A stretch of DNA of 64,000 nucleotides from Absidia repens (Eukaryota > Mucoromycota > Mucoromycetes > Mucorales > Cunninghamellaceae), in assembly GCA_002105175.1 (NCBI GenBank), contig MCGE01000036.1, positions 310,001 through 374,000 on the forward strand, in the 5' to 3' direction. The notes beneath the pieces were generated by a model. It was not told the origin of the DNA. It saw nothing but the letters and a program-made list of their open reading frames with translations, and ran no database searches. Position 1 is the stretch's first letter, and each line of letters opens with the position of its first letter. Position numbers and translations under genes: made by a program. Below, in pieces: positions 44,641 to 53,888 of this stretch.

Positions 44641-45395
44641 AGTCCATCTAAACCAGGGCTACGGTGTGTTGGGGACGTGCGGATCGCTTGGTCTATGGTA
44701 AATATCTGTATTTTTTCAAGTAGCTCCTCACGTTGGGTTTGGTTAACTATGTTGTTTGTGTTGTATTTGTGATACCCAAACCTATTTCCCATCTTCCACA
44801 TCTTTATTTATTTATACCCCGCTCCGCATTTCTTCTCTTTGACATTTTGACAGGTACTACCCTATTTTATTCATACTTCATCACCCGCTAAATTACTTCC
44901 CTAACTTCATTTCAGATTATCCCAATTCGTAACCATTTCATTATGACTCACTTAGCTATAGAAAAAGATATAAATATGACATGTTTGAATATTAAATAAA
45001 AAGAGTAACCAATTGTATCACTTATTTACCTTTGTGTTCATTTCAGTTTGGAGTAGTTGATAGCAGAGTCTGTACCACATGGGGGTCTTGCTGATCTGGA
45101 GAGTACAAGTGTTGGTAAAATTGTCGTGCCTGTTTAAGGATACCTGCTGGGCTAGTGTGGTAGGTGTTGTTAGTCGGGTCTCGTAGTCGATTAATGGTAA
45201 CTTGTTGAGTCCTTGCTTTGAGCGTACGGAAGAAATACTTTGTGCTATTTTCCCCTTCTTCTGTCCATCTGGTGCTGGTGCGTACAATCATTCGTTCAAT
45301 ATTTACTTTGGTTAATCGAGCAATTTCCGCTTCGATCTTCTGTACTTGTTTTGAGGATCGTTGTAGGTTCCATAGCCATGATCCGACCATAAATA
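44600..45395 (-). pseudogene. LINE (non-LTR retrotransposon) ORF2 fragment, split by a solo LTR
   Basis: Minus strand from 45390: RWTEEGENSTKYFFRTLKAR and GILKQARQFYQHLYSPDQQD, the linker and pre-RT region of LINE ORF2; after the inserted LTR, IDQAIRTSPTHRSPGLDGLS, the first RT block. The endonuclease and the rest of RT are missing. The LTR at 44759-45045 interrupts the frame between these parts. Confidence 0.8.
44759..45045 (+). mobile_element. Solo LTR, family K, in the LINE fragment
   Basis: 287 bp from TGTTGTATTTGTGATACCC to TTCATTTCA with the 5-bp duplication GTTTG (44754-44758 and 45046-45050). AATAAAAAGAG and GTATCACTTATTTACC sit near its end, as in families A and B. Confidence 0.88.
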
Positions 45396-45889
45396 ATGTA
45401 ATCTTGTTCTATGATACTGTACTTACTTATAATTTCTAGAAAATAATTGCGTTTGTGGAATAGCGTATATAAAGAAAAAAATAAAAAGTGGGACAGGTAG
45501 AATTAAGTGAGATTCTTGTATATGGTTTTTATTAATAAAAATGTCACTCTTTATATACTATATCTTATGTTTCATTGGAAATAGATATTACATGGGTTTA
45601 TTGTTATTATTATTATTTTTTTATCATGATCATCATCTTTATTATAATCGTATGATGGTCTGATATTAGGTGTATAATGATACGATTGATATTATTGCAA
45701 GGGTATTTTATTTTCTTTTATTTTATTTTATGAGACCTAATGATTTCATGAAGTGTTCTTTTCTTCCATCACAATGTTGCGTGATTATTTATTTTTATCA
45801 TGCAGTGTTCCTAATCGGAATTTCAATTTCTTCAGGAACAGGTTTTATTTTTATGCCATCATTTTTCATGTTGCGACAGTGTAAGGTAA
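45396..45889. other. AT-rich spacer with LTR-like piece
   Basis: AATTAAGTGAGATTCTTGTA and TATGGTTTTTATTAATAAAA (about 45502-45540) resemble an inverted LTR end. No boundaries found, no gene seen. Confidence 0.35.
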
Positions 45890-46083
45890 TGACCGTGGAA
45901 AAATGCGTCAACGAAGTAGTGTTTGAAGGGGCGGGTTGGGATTGCATGTACTATGATCGCCGCAGCGTAGCAGTTTAGCTGTTAAATTTGGAAATGGTTT
46001 CTTCGTTCTCAAGCAATTCATGCCTGAGGTAGATGTCAAATGTAATCCCTTGATCCACAACTATTTCCGATATTTGGGGATGT
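45885..46083 (+). pseudogene. Small coding relic of unrecognised family
   Basis: Frame pieces MTVEKCVNEVVFEG and WDCMYYDRRSVAV, then after a short out-of-frame stretch FGNGFFVLKQFMPEVDV and NPLIHNYFRYLGM. Balanced composition stands out from the AT-rich surroundings. It is cut by LTR B2 at 46084. I do not recognise the family. Confidence 0.4.
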
Positions 46084-46371
46084 TGTAATATTTGATAGAA
46101 ATAATAAGAAGACGTTATAAAAATAAGTGATATAACAGATATGGTTTTTATTGAATAAAATGAGGAAGGGTTTTTATAATAAAATGGGGAAAAGAAGGCT
46201 GTGCTAGTTGTGGCTGTGGATATGGTCGAAGAATGGTAATTTGAGGCTATGGAAAGTTGGTTATCTGTAGATATAAGTATATATGCCTAAGTAGTGGATA
46301 CTCGAGGCTGTGTTTTATACCTGTATAGGAATGACAAGTATGATAGTGTGGGAAATGATTAGTGACAGATG
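46084..46371 (-). mobile_element. LTR, family B (copy B2), truncated
   Basis: Inverted copy, 288 bp; lacks the final ACAAATACGACA and stops at AGTGACAGATG. It is about 16 bases away from LTR A7. Confidence 0.8.
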
Positions 46372-46683
46372 TTTCCTACAGTACGTGTGTAATAATTTGT
46401 AAAGGTAGAGTCAACCAAGTAAGTGATATAACAGATATGGTTTTTATTAAATAAAATGACAGTGGGTATTTATAGTAAAAGTATGGGAAGCGGATGTTGG
46501 AATAATAAATTTCTATGTGATAGTGGATTATTGGTAGAGTTCGAGATGAGGGAATAAAATAGTGTATTGTAGAATAGATGGATGATTAATCTTTGATATT
46601 GATTGTAGACCAAGTGAAACATAGCCAGTGTGAGGTTATGCTGGAGAGTGACAAGGTACAATTATTGGGTCATGATGGATAAC

Positions 46684-46980
46684 TGTAATATTTGATAAAA
46701 TAGAAGACGTTATAAAGAAATAAGTGATATAACAGATATGGTTTTTATTGAATGAAATGAGGAAGGGTTTTTATAATAAAATGGGAAAAAGAAGGCTGTG
46801 CTAGTTGTGGCTGTGGATATGGTCGAAGAATGGTAATATGAGGCTATGAGAAGTTGGTTATCTGTAGATATAAGTATATATGCCTAAGTAGTGGATACTC
46901 GAGGCTGTGTCTTATACCTGTATAGGAATGACAAGTGTGATAGTGTGGGAAATGATTAGTGACAGATGACAAATACGACA
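46684..46980 (-). repeat. 3' LTR (family B) of the full-length element
   Basis: 297 bp, family B. In minus orientation it holds TATAAAAACCC, then AATAAAAACCATATC about 25 bases downstream, then the TTATATCACTTA block. Solo relatives: 38067-38365, 46084-46371 and 58506-58805. Confidence 0.92.
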
Positions 46981-47128
46981 TCATCCCCTTCCAGTTTGAA
47001 TAAACGTTTTTTGAAAAGGATGTATTTGTGAAGTCGTGTGTGAAGAGATTTTTTTTTTTTTTTTTCTTTATGCCGATCTTCTCAGTCTCCTGATTTTCAA
47101 GTCGTCGGCATTGTTTTTGATTTTTTAC

Positions 47129-50100
47129 CTAGCGGGCTCTTTTATGTCCTCTACTGGTATTTTTATCTTTTTCAATGTCCGTCCGCTTTCTTTTCAGTGC
47201 TGGGGTCGGTCGATTTATATTTTTGTTTCTTTCTTTGTTATTTTTTTCTTTTTGATCGGTGTCTTGTCGTCTTTTCCAATATATGTCAATTTCATCTTGT
47301 GCATTCATGTCTTGTGCCTTTATCCATTGATCATCTTCGGATGTATATCCTTTCCAACGAACTTTGTATTGACGTTGTCCAGGTGTTCCTTTGTGGTCTA
47401 GGATGGCTTCGATTTCATACTCGTCATCATAATGTTCATCGTGCGAAACGGATTTCAACTCTGATGGAACGTAGTTACGAGAAGCTAGTGCACCTGTCAT
47501 GTCTTTTAGAACGTAAGTACCGTTTGTTGTTTTTTGCATGACTTCAAATGGACCGTCGTATAATGGAGCTGATTTATTTTTTCTTGTAGGGATTTTTGCG
47601 ACTACGAAGCTACCAACGGGAAAGTCAACAATACGGTGTATTTTATCGAATGCTTCCTTTTGTGAATCTATTACTAGTTGTGTACGCTCTTTGATTGCCG
47701 GAAATACAACATCTGCCATATATTCGAGTCGTTTTACCAATTCTTCATAGCTCATGGGTTTTAGAGTGGCAGTGTTGGTTTGTGGATCACCGGTAAGCGT
47801 GGGTTTATTCATATGTCGTGCGAACATCAAAGAGAATGGGGGTGTTTGAAGACGTTTTGAAATCTTGTTATTCATTACCAATTGTGCATTAGGTACGTAC
47901 CAGTCCCAGTCTTGTCTAGTTCCTTGGCTTTCTTTGTTTATTATTGTTTTGGCTACTTGGACGTATCGTTCAGCAAGACCATTTCCTCTTGGATGATATG
48001 GCGTGGAAAACCTACGATCGATTCCCATAGTCTTGTGTAATGCTGTGTCGAGCTTGTTTTTGAACTCGGTGCCGTTGTCCGATTGTATGATTCTTGGATA
48101 GCCGAAATCGCCAAATACTTTGATCAACGTATGAATAAGTGTGTCTGCCTTTTTGTCAGGTAATGCGCGTAGAATTGTGAATCGTGTGCAAACGTCAACC
48201 ATTACTAATAACCATGTATTTCCTTGTGTAGAAACTTTGAATGGTCCAGCTAGATCGATAGCCCAATGGTCGGTTGGTAGATATGCATGTACTGGTCTCA
48301 AGGGATTGTAGCCTCTTTTTCCTATATTGTATTTTTGGCAAGGTGGGCATTTTTGGACAATGTCAAGTGCTTGTTTGTACATGTTGGTCCAGTGTAATCC
48401 TTCCTGATGTGCAGCTTTTACGATTGCTTCTGCTCCGAAATGTCCGTATTCATGTAGTCTTTGTAGAATGGATATATGTTCTGTTGTCGGAGGTGTAACG
48501 TAATTCATTTCCATGGATTGGATTGCGCGAAGATGGATGTCGTCTTCTGTGGTTTTATTTTTTATGGATGGATCCAGTTGTGCTTTGTGTTTATTGGCTT
48601 GAATGTGTGGTGTCTGATTACCCCCTGGGATTTCTTTGTGCGGTGTGGCAAGACGTGACAAGAAATCAGGAAAAATATTCAAGGCTCCTGGTTTGTGTAT
48701 GACGGTGAACGAATAGTCCAGGATGGTATCCAACCAGTTAATCATCATGGGTGATGCGATCTTTTGTGTATGAATGTAAGTGAGGGCTCGATGGTCAGTG
48801 TACAATGTGAATGGATTACCCCAAAGATACTTATGAAACTTTTTTAGGGCAAAGACAATTGCAAGCAGTTCCCTTTTGTTGGTGCTATAGTTACGCTCAG
48901 AGGTGGACAATGATCTGGCCATGTATCCTATGAAACGTTCTTTCCCATGGATGATTTGGTACAAGGCGGCACCGATGCCGTAGTTGGAGGCATCTGTGGC
49001 TACATAAAAGGGTTGATTCAAGTCTGGAAAATGAAGTAAGGTATCCCTTTTTAGTTGTGTCTTGATCAGTTCGAAATGCTTTTGATGTACTGATGTCCAA
49101 TCTTTATCTGTGATTTGATTATAGTTGCGTAATGCATCAAGTGGACTGGTGAGCGTGGCAACGCCAGCAAGATGGTTACGGAAATAGTTTACGATACCGA
49201 GGAATTGTTGCATTGCTTTGCCGGAGGTAGGTCTGTTCCATTCAAGAACATTGCAAACCTTTCGTGGATCAAGATCATAGCCGTCTTTGGAAACGCAGAA
49301 ACCAAGTAGGAATACAGCTGTTTGGGCCCAATGGCATTTTTTGGGATTCAAGATCAGATTTACTTCGGTCAGCTTTGTGATAGCGATGGCAACATGCTTG
49401 GTGTGTGATTCCATGTTGTCTGAGAACACTACAACGTCGTCAATGAAGGTGTGTACAAAAGGTAAGCCTTGGAAAACTTCATTCATAACTCGTTGGAATT
49501 TAGCTGAAAGAGTTTTCAGTCCAAATGGTGCTCCTTGGAACATGTACTGACGTCCTTTATTTGTGAACGTAGTTTTATGTTGGTCTTCTGGATGTATTTG
49601 GAAACGGTGGAATGCGCTTTTCAAGTCCAGTGTGGTGAAGACAGCGGCTCCATGCATGGATTCAAAGATGTCTTTTATCAAAGGTAAGGGATATACATCG
49701 TCCTTCAAGTGTTTATTGATGTGACGTGGATCGAGGCAAGGTCGCCGACCAGTAACAAAACCTTTTTCATCTTTTTTAGGTGCTAGTGTTAGCGGACTGT
49801 TCCATGTAGTATCAATTGGAGCATCAACGATCGTGCCATCAGCAAGCCATTGTTTTACAGCTTCGTCGACGAGTGGCTGTAACGTGACGGGGATTGGGTA
49901 CTGACGATGATTAGTGCGATCGGTTGGCATGTCAGGTGTATCTAGTCTGACCATTGATGTAGGTAAGGTACAGAAAGATGTGATTGGTATTTTTTGATTT
50001 TCATCAGCTAACGGTAATATTTTGTTTAGGAAGTCTTTTCGCTCCGTGGCAGTACCAGCGGGTGAATCATTCGGTGTTGGTGGATTGTCAATGTTATGAT

Positions 50101-51997
50101 TTTCTTTTGGTGATCTCAAATGACTATTTGGCCAACTGACGGGAAGGTTGACGACTTCGATATTAAAAGTAGACATCAAATCATCAGCAATCAAACAATC
50201 AAAGTCTTTCGACAAATCAGTGACTTGGAAGGAATGCGATATAGTGACATTATTGAAAGTGATCAACATTGGAATAGTTTTACCGTAGCTTTTTGTAGTC
50301 TTATTGCCTGGTAGATATATAGTAGTAGTATAGTTTGAATCAATTTTTATTTTATTTATATCAATAAACTTTTTATCTATAACTGAAACATTGGCTCCGG
50401 AATCACAAAGGGCAAACGCTTGCTTATTCTGTAGAAGAAGTGGAAAAACGTATTTTTTAGTTGAGGGCAAGTTTGTGATCATGTTGTGGCAATAGACTTT
50501 TTTATTTTTATTTTTATTTTTATTTTTACCTTCGATGTTATCGAGCTGAGCTTCGATAGCCAGTGCATTCAAAGAGGCAGTGTAGTTGTCCATCTCCGTG
50601 TCGGCAGGGTGGCTGATATCTAGGGCATTGAGACGAGCATTGCGTGCCGCAAAGTATTCACGACCTTCTTGACACTTGTGGCCAATGGTGTAAGGGACCT
50701 TCTTGCAATACCTGCAAAGTGGAGCGGAGGAAGAGGCAGCAAAGGCAGAGGAAGAAGCGACAGAGGCAGAGGAAGATGCGGTTGGAGCAGATGAAGAGAT
50801 GGCAGAGGCAGATCTAGGGGCATGATCGATGGCACGGCCTTTTCCCTTCTTGTTGCGGTTGAGGCGTTGGAGTTCCCTACAATCCTTGGTGGCATGAGAG
50901 GCGTTATCACCATGGTGAGAGCAGAAGAGTCCAGTACGCACGGATTTGTCACGTTGGTGGCGTTGGCGGCGACGAGGGCGATGAGAGGAGTCGGAATCAG
51001 AATCAGAGTCAACATGGTTGAACGAACGTTTTTGAACGTGTAGCTGTGTTGCAATCTTGATGACTTCTTCGGCGGATTGAGGAAGACCATGGGCTTGAGC
51101 TTTATTGTAGTGAGCGGCCATGACTTGTTCCCTAAGTCTTTCATTGAGTGCCTTGAAGCAGATAACAGCTAAGACAGGACCATCATTCCAATTCGCTTGT
51201 TGGGAAAGTGTTTGCAAACGAAGACCAAACTTGGACAATGATTCGGAGTGCTTCATACGTAGCGCAGCAAGGGCGAGGATGGCAGCAGAGGCATCATTCT
51301 TGAAAGAGAATTTTTCCACCAATTTTTTCTTGGCAGCAGACCAGGGCATCGAGACGTTCTTCATATTGTTAGCGTACCAAACGTCGACGTCTTCACCACG
51401 CATAGCATAATCAAGGTAGCGGGACCAATGTAAATCAAGATCGACTTCACCAAGATTCATCACTTTTTCGAAAGCTCTGATAAACTTATCGACCGATGTA
51501 AAAGAGGGGAGCTCACCATTTATCATAGTTTGCCCTTCCACTTGGAATACCGGGATTTCATTTATAAACCTGAAGTGGGGTGCAGAGGAGACAGCAGGAG
51601 GAGCAGCAGAGGGAGCATGGGCTAGAGTACGGTTGATTAGGGCAATCTTGGATTCCAATTCATCCAAAACCTTTCTTTCATCGACCAAAGAGGGATCATC
51701 AGAGTTGGCGGCGGCATGTAAGACATAGGCCATTGTTTTTTCTTGAGCTTCTTTCACATAGGTGTCATGTAATTCCTTCAACGTGGGCTTAGGGGCATGC
51801 TTGGAGGCAGAAAGACCAGGTGTTACAGCAGTAGGGGTAGGAATGACATCAGGAGAAACAGTAGTGGCAGAGGTGGCATCAACTTCCATGGCTACAGCAG
51901 ATGAAGGAGTGGCATCAATTACAGTGGCGGTAGGATCAACATTGATGGCATCAGCGGAGCTTGAAGGTTGAGCAGTGGAACGGGTAGTAGCAGGCAT
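47129..51997 (-). CDS. Gag-pol polyprotein, single frame, with C-terminal chromodomain
   Basis: 1622 residues, no internal stop or frameshift. Order: Ser/Thr/Ala-rich N-terminus; gag core (about 145-320); two zinc-knuckle-like Cys/His clusters (CSHHGDNASHATKDC about 357, CRYCKKVPYTIGHKC about 425); aspartic protease (ALCDSGANVSVID, about 529); reverse transcriptase with FIDDVV at about 850; RNase H (ATDASNYGIGAALYQ about 997, TDHRALTY); integrase with H-H-C-C zinc site (HEYGHFG about 1179, CPPCQ), and catalytic acids in AIDLAGP (about 1245), SDNGTEF (about 1304) and GNGLAERY (about 1340); chromodomain (YEIEAILDHKG, YKVRWKGYTSEDDQWI, about 1525-1570). A Lys/Arg tail ends the protein. The fused gag-pol with chromodomain is the Tf1/chromovirus arrangement. 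The chromodomain is expected to steer integration to marked chromatin. Confidence 0.95.
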   Translation of the reverse strand: MPATTRSTAQPSSSADAINVDPTATVIDATPSSAVAMEVDATSATTVSPDVIPTPTAVTPGLSASKHAPKPTLKELHDTYVKEAQEKTMAYVLHAAANSDDPSLVDERKVLDELESKIALINRTLAHAPSAAPPAVSSAPHFRFINEIPVFQVEGQTMINGELPSFTSVDKFIRAFEKVMNLGEVDLDLHWSRYLDYAMRGEDVDVWYANNMKNVSMPWSAAKKKLVEKFSFKNDASAAILALAALRMKHSESLSKFGLRLQTLSQQANWNDGPVLAVICFKALNERLREQVMAAHYNKAQAHGLPQSAEEVIKIATQLHVQKRSFNHVDSDSDSDSSHRPRRRQRHQRDKSVRTGLFCSHHGDNASHATKDCRELQRLNRNKKGKGRAIDHAPRSASAISSSAPTASSSASVASSSAFAASSSAPLCRYCKKVPYTIGHKCQEGREYFAARNARLNALDISHPADTEMDNYTASLNALAIEAQLDNIEGKNKNKNKNKKVYCHNMITNLPSTKKYVFPLLLQNKQAFALCDSGANVSVIDKKFIDINKIKIDSNYTTTIYLPGNKTTKSYGKTIPMLITFNNVTISHSFQVTDLSKDFDCLIADDLMSTFNIEVVNLPVSWPNSHLRSPKENHNIDNPPTPNDSPAGTATERKDFLNKILPLADENQKIPITSFCTLPTSMVRLDTPDMPTDRTNHRQYPIPVTLQPLVDEAVKQWLADGTIVDAPIDTTWNSPLTLAPKKDEKGFVTGRRPCLDPRHINKHLKDDVYPLPLIKDIFESMHGAAVFTTLDLKSAFHRFQIHPEDQHKTTFTNKGRQYMFQGAPFGLKTLSAKFQRVMNEVFQGLPFVHTFIDDVVVFSDNMESHTKHVAIAITKLTEVNLILNPKKCHWAQTAVFLLGFCVSKDGYDLDPRKVCNVLEWNRPTSGKAMQQFLGIVNYFRNHLAGVATLTSPLDALRNYNQITDKDWTSVHQKHFELIKTQLKRDTLLHFPDLNQPFYVATDASNYGIGAALYQIIHGKERFIGYMARSLSTSERNYSTNKRELLAIVFALKKFHKYLWGNPFTLYTDHRALTYIHTQKIASPMMINWLDTILDYSFTVIHKPGALNIFPDFLSRLATPHKEIPGGNQTPHIQANKHKAQLDPSIKNKTTEDDIHLRAIQSMEMNYVTPPTTEHISILQRLHEYGHFGAEAIVKAAHQEGLHWTNMYKQALDIVQKCPPCQKYNIGKRGYNPLRPVHAYLPTDHWAIDLAGPFKVSTQGNTWLLVMVDVCTRFTILRALPDKKADTLIHTLIKVFGDFGYPRIIQSDNGTEFKNKLDTALHKTMGIDRRFSTPYHPRGNGLAERYVQVAKTIINKESQGTRQDWDWYVPNAQLVMNNKISKRLQTPPFSLMFARHMNKPTLTGDPQTNTATLKPMSYEELVKRLEYMADVVFPAIKERTQLVIDSQKEAFDKIHRIVDFPVGSFVVAKIPTRKNKSAPLYDGPFEVMQKTTNGTYVLKDMTGALASRNYVPSELKSVSHDEHYDDEYEIEAILDHKGTPGQRQYKVRWKGYTSEDDQWIKAQDMNAQDEIDIYWKRRQDTDQKEKNNKERNKNINRPTPALKRKRTDIEKDKNTSRGHKRAR

Positions 51998-52058
51998 GTT
52001 GAGTTTAAAATAGATTTTTGTAAAAAGATGAAAATAAAATAATATTCACTTAAAAAAA

Positions 52059-52355
52059 TGTAATATTTGATAAAATAGAAGACGTTATAAAGAAATAAGT
52101 GATATAACAGATATGGTTTTTATTGAATGAAATGAGGAAGGGTTTTTATAATAAAATGGGAAAAAGAAGGCTGTGCTAGTTGTGGCTGTGGATATGGTCG
52201 AAGAATGGTAATATGAGGCTATGAGAAGTTGGTTATCTGTAGATATAAGTATATATGCCTAAGTAGTGGATACTCGAGGCTGTGTCTTATACCTGTATAG
52301 GAATGACAAGTGTGATAGTGTGGGAAATGATTAGTGACAGATGACAAATACGACA
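52059..52355 (-). repeat. 5' LTR (family B) of the full-length element
   Basis: 297 bp, reads as identical to 46684-46980. Its minus-strand end is followed by TTTTTTTAAGTGAATATT, where a primer site would be expected. Confidence 0.92.
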
Positions 52356-52547
52356 ATAACCGCGTAAATGATATGTGTGGATGATGACAAATGACAAATA
52401 CGACCACGTGAAAGCATATAAAATTTGACTTGATAAATATACAATATTTTATTTCTTGTTCTTTTGTCTCTTTTTATGATCGTGATTTTTTCCCCCTTAC
52501 TGTATAAAGTTTCGAATATCATTAGGGTCCGTGTCATTTTTTTTTAC

Positions 52548-52835
52548 ATACCCAAGTATTCATCCTTCAGTGTCCATAACAGTCGTCCCTCGATTTGCTG
52601 TCCTTGTTGCCGTATATTACGCCGTGCACCCCACAGTTTTGACTCGTTGACCCAGCCTTCTATTTGACGTGGGGTATTCGTCAGGAGACCGAACAGTTTC
52701 TCTAGACTGTACTTCATTGAAGTGGACGTCATCACCGTTTGCTCATACATGCTGTCATTTTCAGGTATTTCCAAATGTAAGATTGTCTTTAAATATTTTA
52801 GCGCTTCACTTTTGCTGATCGTCACTATAATAGCA
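52548..52835 (-). pseudogene. Short coding relic next to repeat F
   Basis: A minus-strand open frame reads TISKSEALKYLKTILHLEIP, then SMKYSLEKLFGLLTNTPRQI and GRLLWTLKDEYLG, ending at 52544. Composition is protein-like, with no recognised domain. The upstream end directly abuts family F, as in the piece at 42838. It may be the edge of an old element or a host gene fragment. Confidence 0.4.
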
Positions 52836-52995
52836 TTGTTGTATTTTGCATATAAATGTACAGTAGCAATAAAATAAAATAAAATGTGACATTGACGTGG
52901 ATCAGGCACAATGTAAGTGAGATAAAAAATAAATTTAAATCCAGGGCTCAGATTATGTATTGGCGTCATTAGGGCTCTTAACAATACCTAAATGA

Positions 52996-53400
52996 GGAGT
53001 ATTGGTATTGATCAATACCATGTTAGCGGGATTAGCAATACCAATACCTTAGCGGGACGGTACCACTTATAAGTATTGGTATTGATCAATACCTCTTAGC
53101 GGGATTAGCAATACCAAAACCTTAGCGGGACAATACCACTATTAGGTATTGGTATTGATCAATACCTCTTAGCGGGATTAGCAATACCAATACCTTAACG
53201 GGACAATACCAATATCGAGTATTGGTATTGATCAATACCTGTTAGCGGGATTAGCAATACCAAAACCTTAGCGGGACAATACCACTATTAGGTATTGGTA
53301 TTGATCAAAATTTTTTAGCGGGATTAGCAATACCAATACCTTAACGGGACAATACCAATATTAAGTATTGGTATTGATCAATACCTGTTACTGAGACTAA
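52996..53400 (+). repeat. Left subterminal repeat array of the hAT element
   Basis: Six units of about 73 bp. Each has a 16-bp palindrome GGTATTGATCAATACC (53004, 53078, 53151, 53224, 53370; degenerate at 53297) followed by TTAGCGGGATTAGCAATACC and TTAGCGGGACAATACC. Such subterminal repeats bind transposase in known hAT elements. Confidence 0.9.
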
Positions 53401-53634
53401 TATATCACAAAAAATCATGCAAAAAATCAAAAAAAAAGAAAATACCCATTTCATTTTGGTGGAAACTAATTACAAAACCATGAAAACTTTTTATTTTTCA
53501 TCATTAAATAAAGACGTTGTTGTATAAATGATAATGTCTAATTTATTTCCAATAATAATAATAATAATAATTATCTATAATCTAATATAAGCGTGGATTG
53601 CTTCAACTAAACTAGGCGTATGAGGAATAAAAAA

Positions 53635-53828
53635 TCATATATACGAATGTTCATCATCGCATGACGTCTCCAAGGTTCTTTTCAATCGATATTTTTCCAT
53701 CATACAAAATCTGATCGTATCAGGCTTCAATGAGCGGCGAAGAGGGGGGATTGTATGCTTTGCGCTTGAGAATACTCGCTCTACCGGCACACTTGTTCCT
53801 AAAAAAAAGATATGTTTGTGTTAGATAT

Positions 53829-53888
<60 letters not shown>

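Larger units (their letters stand above)
46684..52355 (-). mobile_element. Full-length Ty3/chromodomain LTR retrotransposon
   Basis: 5672 bp. Two 297-bp LTRs (46684-46980, 52059-52355) begin TGTCGTATTTG and end AATATTACA in minus orientation and read as identical base for base. Target duplication ATAAC lies at 46679-46683 and 52356-52360. One long gag-pol frame occupies the interior. A purine-rich tract (GGAAGGGGATGA) abuts the 3' LTR. No TGG-type tRNA primer site follows the 5' LTR. All features fit a recently inserted and possibly still active element. Confidence 0.95.
46388..52405 (-). mobile_element. Solo LTR family A (copy A7), split by a full-length element
   Basis: The left part is 46388-46683 and the right part 52356-52405 (first five bases are the inner element's duplicated target). 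Joined, they form one family A LTR in minus orientation, bounded by the 5-bp duplication ACGTG (46383-46387 and 52406-52410); the last base of the usual CGACA end is changed to C. Confidence 0.9.
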
